Shown here: piece after piece, positions 61,861 through 64,000 of the stretch | Numbering within the stretch: position 1 is the first letter of the stretch | Layout of the letters: each line of letters begins with the position of its first letter | From: Arthrobacter sp. | GTDB lineage: Bacteria > Actinomycetota > Actinomycetes > Actinomycetales > Micrococcaceae | DNA length: 64,000 nt | Direction: 5' to 3' | Assembly (NCBI GenBank): GCA_023264815.1 | Contig: JAHFUZ010000018.1 | Location: 17,954-81,953 of the forward strand | The notes under the pieces: model-generated | What the model was told of the DNA's origin: nothing | Database searches by the model: none | What the model saw: only the letters and a program-made list of their open reading frames with translations | Position numbers and translations under genes: made by a program

Positions 61861-62742
61861 ATGAGCTTCAATGACAACGTTCAGCTGGACCCCTCCCAGG
61901 TACAGGACCGGCGCGGCATGGGGCGCGGAGCCAAAGTTGGCGGCGGCATCGGGGGCGGGCTCATCCTGCTGATCGCGGCGTTGCTCGGCATCAACCCCAG
62001 TTTGCTCGAAGGCCTGACCGGAAGTACTGCCACCCCCGATCAAAGCCAGGGCACGGCACCGGCCTGCCAGACGGGCGCTGACGCCGATGCCCGGCTCGAT
62101 TGCCGAATCACCGGCACGGTTAACAGCCTCAATGCCTTCTGGCCGGCCTACCTCCAGGACTACGGCGTGCAGTATCCCCGGCCTGAAACGGTCATCTTCG
62201 AGAGCGGAGTGAACACCGCCTGTGGTGCTGCCTCCAGCGCCGTTGGTCCGTTCTACTGCCCCAGCGACCGGACGGCATACTTCGATCCCGGGTTCTTCCA
62301 GGACCTGGTGGACCGGTTTGGCTCATCCGGCGGACCCCTCGCCCAGGAATACGTAGTGGCCCACGAATTCGGCCATCACATCCAGAACACGCTCGGCTAC
62401 CTGGACCGTGCCCAGCAGGATCCGCAGGGGCCTGAGTCGGGCGCCGTCCGGGTGGAGCTGCAGGCCGACTGCTATGCGGGCCTCTGGGTGCGGCACGCGT
62501 CAACCCAGCCGGGGCCCGGCGGCCAGCCGTTCCTTGAGCCCATCACGCAGCAGGACCTGAACGATGCGCTGTCGGCCGCCTCAGCCGTGGGCGACGACCG
62601 CATCCAGGAGGCCGCCACCGGCCGCGTCTCGCCCGAAGCCTGGACGCACGGCTCCAGCGAGCAGCGGCAGAAGTGGTTCTACACGGGATACCAGAGCGGC
62701 GACATCAACCAGTGCGACACGTTCTCGGCGGCTAATCTCTGA
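61861..62742 (+). CDS. Neutral zinc metallopeptidase (YpfJ family)
   Basis: A 293-residue predicted peptidase with a single N-terminal membrane helix (GIGGGLILLIAALLGI). The zinc motif HEFGHH is at about residue 176, with the third ligand E in RVELQADCYAGLWV. Two Cys pairs (residues about 69/81 and 120/132) could form disulfides. The N-terminus MSFNDNVQLDPSQVQDRRG is typical. The role of the family is unknown. The ATG has TATTGT six nt upstream. Confidence 0.9.
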   Translation: MSFNDNVQLDPSQVQDRRGMGRGAKVGGGIGGGLILLIAALLGINPSLLEGLTGSTATPDQSQGTAPACQTGADADARLDCRITGTVNSLNAFWPAYLQDYGVQYPRPETVIFESGVNTACGAASSAVGPFYCPSDRTAYFDPGFFQDLVDRFGSSGGPLAQEYVVAHEFGHHIQNTLGYLDRAQQDPQGPESGAVRVELQADCYAGLWVRHASTQPGPGGQPFLEPITQQDLNDALSAASAVGDDRIQEAATGRVSPEAWTHGSSEQRQKWFYTGYQSGDINQCDTFSAANL

Positions 62743-62747
62743 TCCGT

Positions 62748-62807
62748 CCATTGCTCCATAGGTGTCGTTTTGGGGCTTGATAACGACGGTTGTACAGCAA
62801 TCGATGG
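62748..62807. repeat. 60-nt palindromic intergenic repeat, copy 2
   Basis: Starts CCATTGCTCCATAGGTG and ends CAGCAATCGATGG; aligns to the copy at 44765-44824 without gaps (44 of 60 identical by my count). It lies five nt after the peptidase stop and directly before the terminator hairpin at 62809. Confidence 0.75.
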
Positions 62808-62808
62808 G

Positions 62809-62865
62809 GTACGACGACGGCCGGTGACCTTCGCGCAGAAGGTCACCGGCCGTCGTCGTACTTTT
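62809..62865. terminator. 24-bp hairpin terminator after zinc peptidase
   Basis: The arms GTACGACGACGGCCGG... and its exact complement (62809-62832 and 62838-62861) enclose a GCGCA loop and are followed by TTTT. It lies between convergent genes and can serve both. Confidence 0.85.
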
Positions 62866-62876
62866 CAGGCAGTTGG

Positions 62877-63209
62877 TCAGATGTTGAAGCCGAGGGCCCG
62901 CATCTGGTCCTTGCCGTCGTCCGTGATCCGTTCCGGACCCCACGGCGGCATCCACACCCAGTTCAGGCGCCAGTCATCCACAACGCCGTCCAGGGCCTTG
63001 CCTACCTGCTCCTCGATCACGTCGGTGAGCGGGCAGGCGGCCGTGGTGAGGGTCATGTCGATCAGCAGGGCGCCGTCGTCGTCGGAGTACTTCAGGCCGT
63101 ACAGCAGCCCGAGGTCAACGATGTTCACGCCGAGCTCGGGGTCGATGACGTCCTTCAGTGCCTCTTCGATATCCTCGAGGCCCGTCTGGGCCGCTTTGAT
63201 TTCGGTCAT
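62877..63209 (-). CDS. Metal-sulfur cluster biosynthesis protein (SufT/PaaD-like)
   Basis: A 110-residue MIP18/DUF59-family protein that helps in maturation of Fe-S proteins. The family motif DPELGVNIVDLGLLYGL lies at about residues 22-38, and the reactive Cys is in TTAACPLTDVI. WMPPWGPERITDDGK is the usual C-terminal motif. It follows sufC by 12 nt on the minus strand, as in actinobacterial suf operons. The start is ATG 63209. The PaaD name would imply phenylacetate degradation, which the context does not support. Confidence 0.92.
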   Translation of the reverse strand: MTEIKAAQTGLEDIEEALKDVIDPELGVNIVDLGLLYGLKYSDDDGALLIDMTLTTAACPLTDVIEEQVGKALDGVVDDWRLNWVWMPPWGPERITDDGKDQMRALGFNI

Positions 63210-63221
63210 GGCAAGTCCTTA

Positions 63222-64000
63222 CTAGGCCTGTGCTGCTGCGATGGTGGCTGTACCGGCGCCGGCGGCGTAACGGTCGTAGCCTTCTTCTTCGAGGCGGTCG
63301 GCCAGTTCCGGGCCGCCCTCTTCGACAACCTGGCCGTCAACGAACACGTGGACGAAGTCAGGCTTGATGTAGCGCAGGATACGCGTGTAGTGCGTGATGA
63401 GCAGCGTACCCATGTTGCCCGTGGCGTGGGCGCGGTTGACGCCTTCGGAGACAACCTTCAGGGCGTCGACGTCCAGGCCGGAGTCAGTCTCGTCCAGGAT
63501 GGCGAACTTCGGCTTGAAGAGTTCGAGCTGGAGGATCTCCACCCGCTTCTTTTCGCCGCCGGAGAAGCCTTCGTTGACGTTGCGCTGGGCGAAGTCGGCG
63601 TCGATGCGCAGCTGCGCCATGGCATCCTTGACTTCCTTGGTCCAGGTACGCAGCTTGGGGGCTTCGCCGTCAATGGCGGTCTTGGCGGTGCGCAGGAAGT
63701 TGGTCATGCTGACACCGGGGACCTCCACGGGATACTGCATGGCCAGGAAGACGCCGGCGCGGGCGCGCTCGTCCACGCTCATCGCCAGGACGTCTTCGCC
63801 GTCGAGCGTGATGGAACCGCTGGTGACGTTGTAGCGCGGGTGGCCGGCGATGGTGGAGGCCAGGGTGGACTTGCCGGAACCGTTGGGGCCCATGATGGCG
63901 TGGGTCTGGCCGGTCTTGATGGTCAGGCTGACGCCCTTCAGGATCTCCTTGGTGCCCTGCTCCGTGTCAATGCTGACGTGCAGGTCCTTGATCTCAAGAG
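63222..64000 (-). CDS. sufC: Fe-S assembly ATPase SufC, cut by right edge
   Basis: ATPase of the SufBCD scaffold for Fe-S cluster assembly. The visible 258 codons lack only the first few residues: the frame begins LEIKDLHVSIDTEQG at the edge. Walker A is GPNGSGKST, the signature is FSGGEKKRVEILQLELF and Walker B FAILDETDSGLDVDAL, with ARAGVFLAMQYPVEVPGVS typical for SufC. The C-terminal VEEGGPELADRLEEEGYDRY is also as expected. An internal ATG at 63893 would remove the first strand, so the start must lie beyond base 64000. Confidence 0.96.
   Translation of the reverse strand, partial: LEIKDLHVSIDTEQGTKEILKGVSLTIKTGQTHAIMGPNGSGKSTLASTIAGHPRYNVTSGSITLDGEDVLAMSVDERARAGVFLAMQYPVEVPGVSMTNFLRTAKTAIDGEAPKLRTWTKEVKDAMAQLRIDADFAQRNVNEGFSGGEKKRVEILQLELFKPKFAILDETDSGLDVDALKVVSEGVNRAHATGNMGTLLITHYTRILRYIKPDFVHVFVDGQVVEEGGPELADRLEEEGYDRYAAGAGTATIAAAQA

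Noticed and set aside
1..64000. CRISPR arrays, prophage, transposases, rRNA
   Set aside because: No regularly spaced repeats, integrases, transposases, phage structural genes or rRNA segments were seen.

Overview
The window looks like a chromosomal segment of a high-GC Gram-positive actinobacterium, most likely a member of the Micrococcaceae close to Arthrobacter/Pseudarthrobacter. Evidence: a complete Pup-proteasome locus with a fused PafBC regulator, the mycothiol ligase MshC, actinobacterial families (DUF4193, DUF5703, DUF3099), and a strong habit of leaderless starts. About 20 start codons have a TAnnnT hexamer 6-8 nt upstream. No phage, transposase, CRISPR array or rRNA was seen.

Region by region: 0-13.6 kb (almost all minus strand) is the proteasome locus, in transcription order HAD hydrolase, site-2 protease, trmI, arc/mpa, dop, pup, prcB, prcA, pafA, two FKBP isomerases, pafBC and a small membrane protein cut by the left edge. 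13.7-21.2 kb holds PAC2, mshC, uppP, an aldo/keto reductase, small conserved proteins, an acyl-CoA dehydrogenase and an M20 peptidase. 21.1-26.1 kb holds tRNA-Leu(GAG), DUF4193, YqeY, a small M50 protease, a glutathionyl-hydroquinone-reductase-like protein, a frameshifted serine-hydrolase relic and a FUSC membrane protein. 26.1-32.7 kb is a fatty-acid module (MaoC hydratase, large FabG, thiolase, TetR, large acyl-CoA dehydrogenase) arranged around a palindromic operator. 32.7-37.5 kb has divergent glgA/glgC, an unusual SDR with a zinc-ribbon-like insert, and a PPOX protein. 37.5-41 kb is the transglutaminase / alpha-E / circularly permuted ATP-grasp trio.

41-46.3 kb carries a YeiH exporter, pepN, a lipoate-ligase-like protein and rpmE2. 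46.4-49.2 kb is the most irregular stretch: a decayed fragment of a SpoU RNA methyltransferase gene, a FAD-dependent protein of different sequence style, and a full-length spoU whose middle carries a duplicated motif. This pattern suggests that a foreign segment entered spoU and rebuilt its 3' half. 49.2-64 kb contains a TauE exporter, an ABC ATPase, serB, two SDRs (one is fabG), a DUF3099-SURF1 operon, an ABC-F protein, the biotin transporter bioYMN, a thiolase plus acyl-CoA ligase pair, a zinc metallopeptidase, and the end of the suf operon (sufT-like and sufC, the latter cut by the right edge).

How it fits together: Pup is deamidated by Dop, ligated to targets by PafA, and tagged proteins are unfolded by Arc/Mpa into PrcAB. 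PafBC is the associated DNA-damage regulator. MshC supplies mycothiol, the probable thiol for the GHR-like protein. Convergent gene pairs are separated by long perfect or near-perfect hairpins, and two of them also carry copies of the same 60-nt palindromic repeat family.
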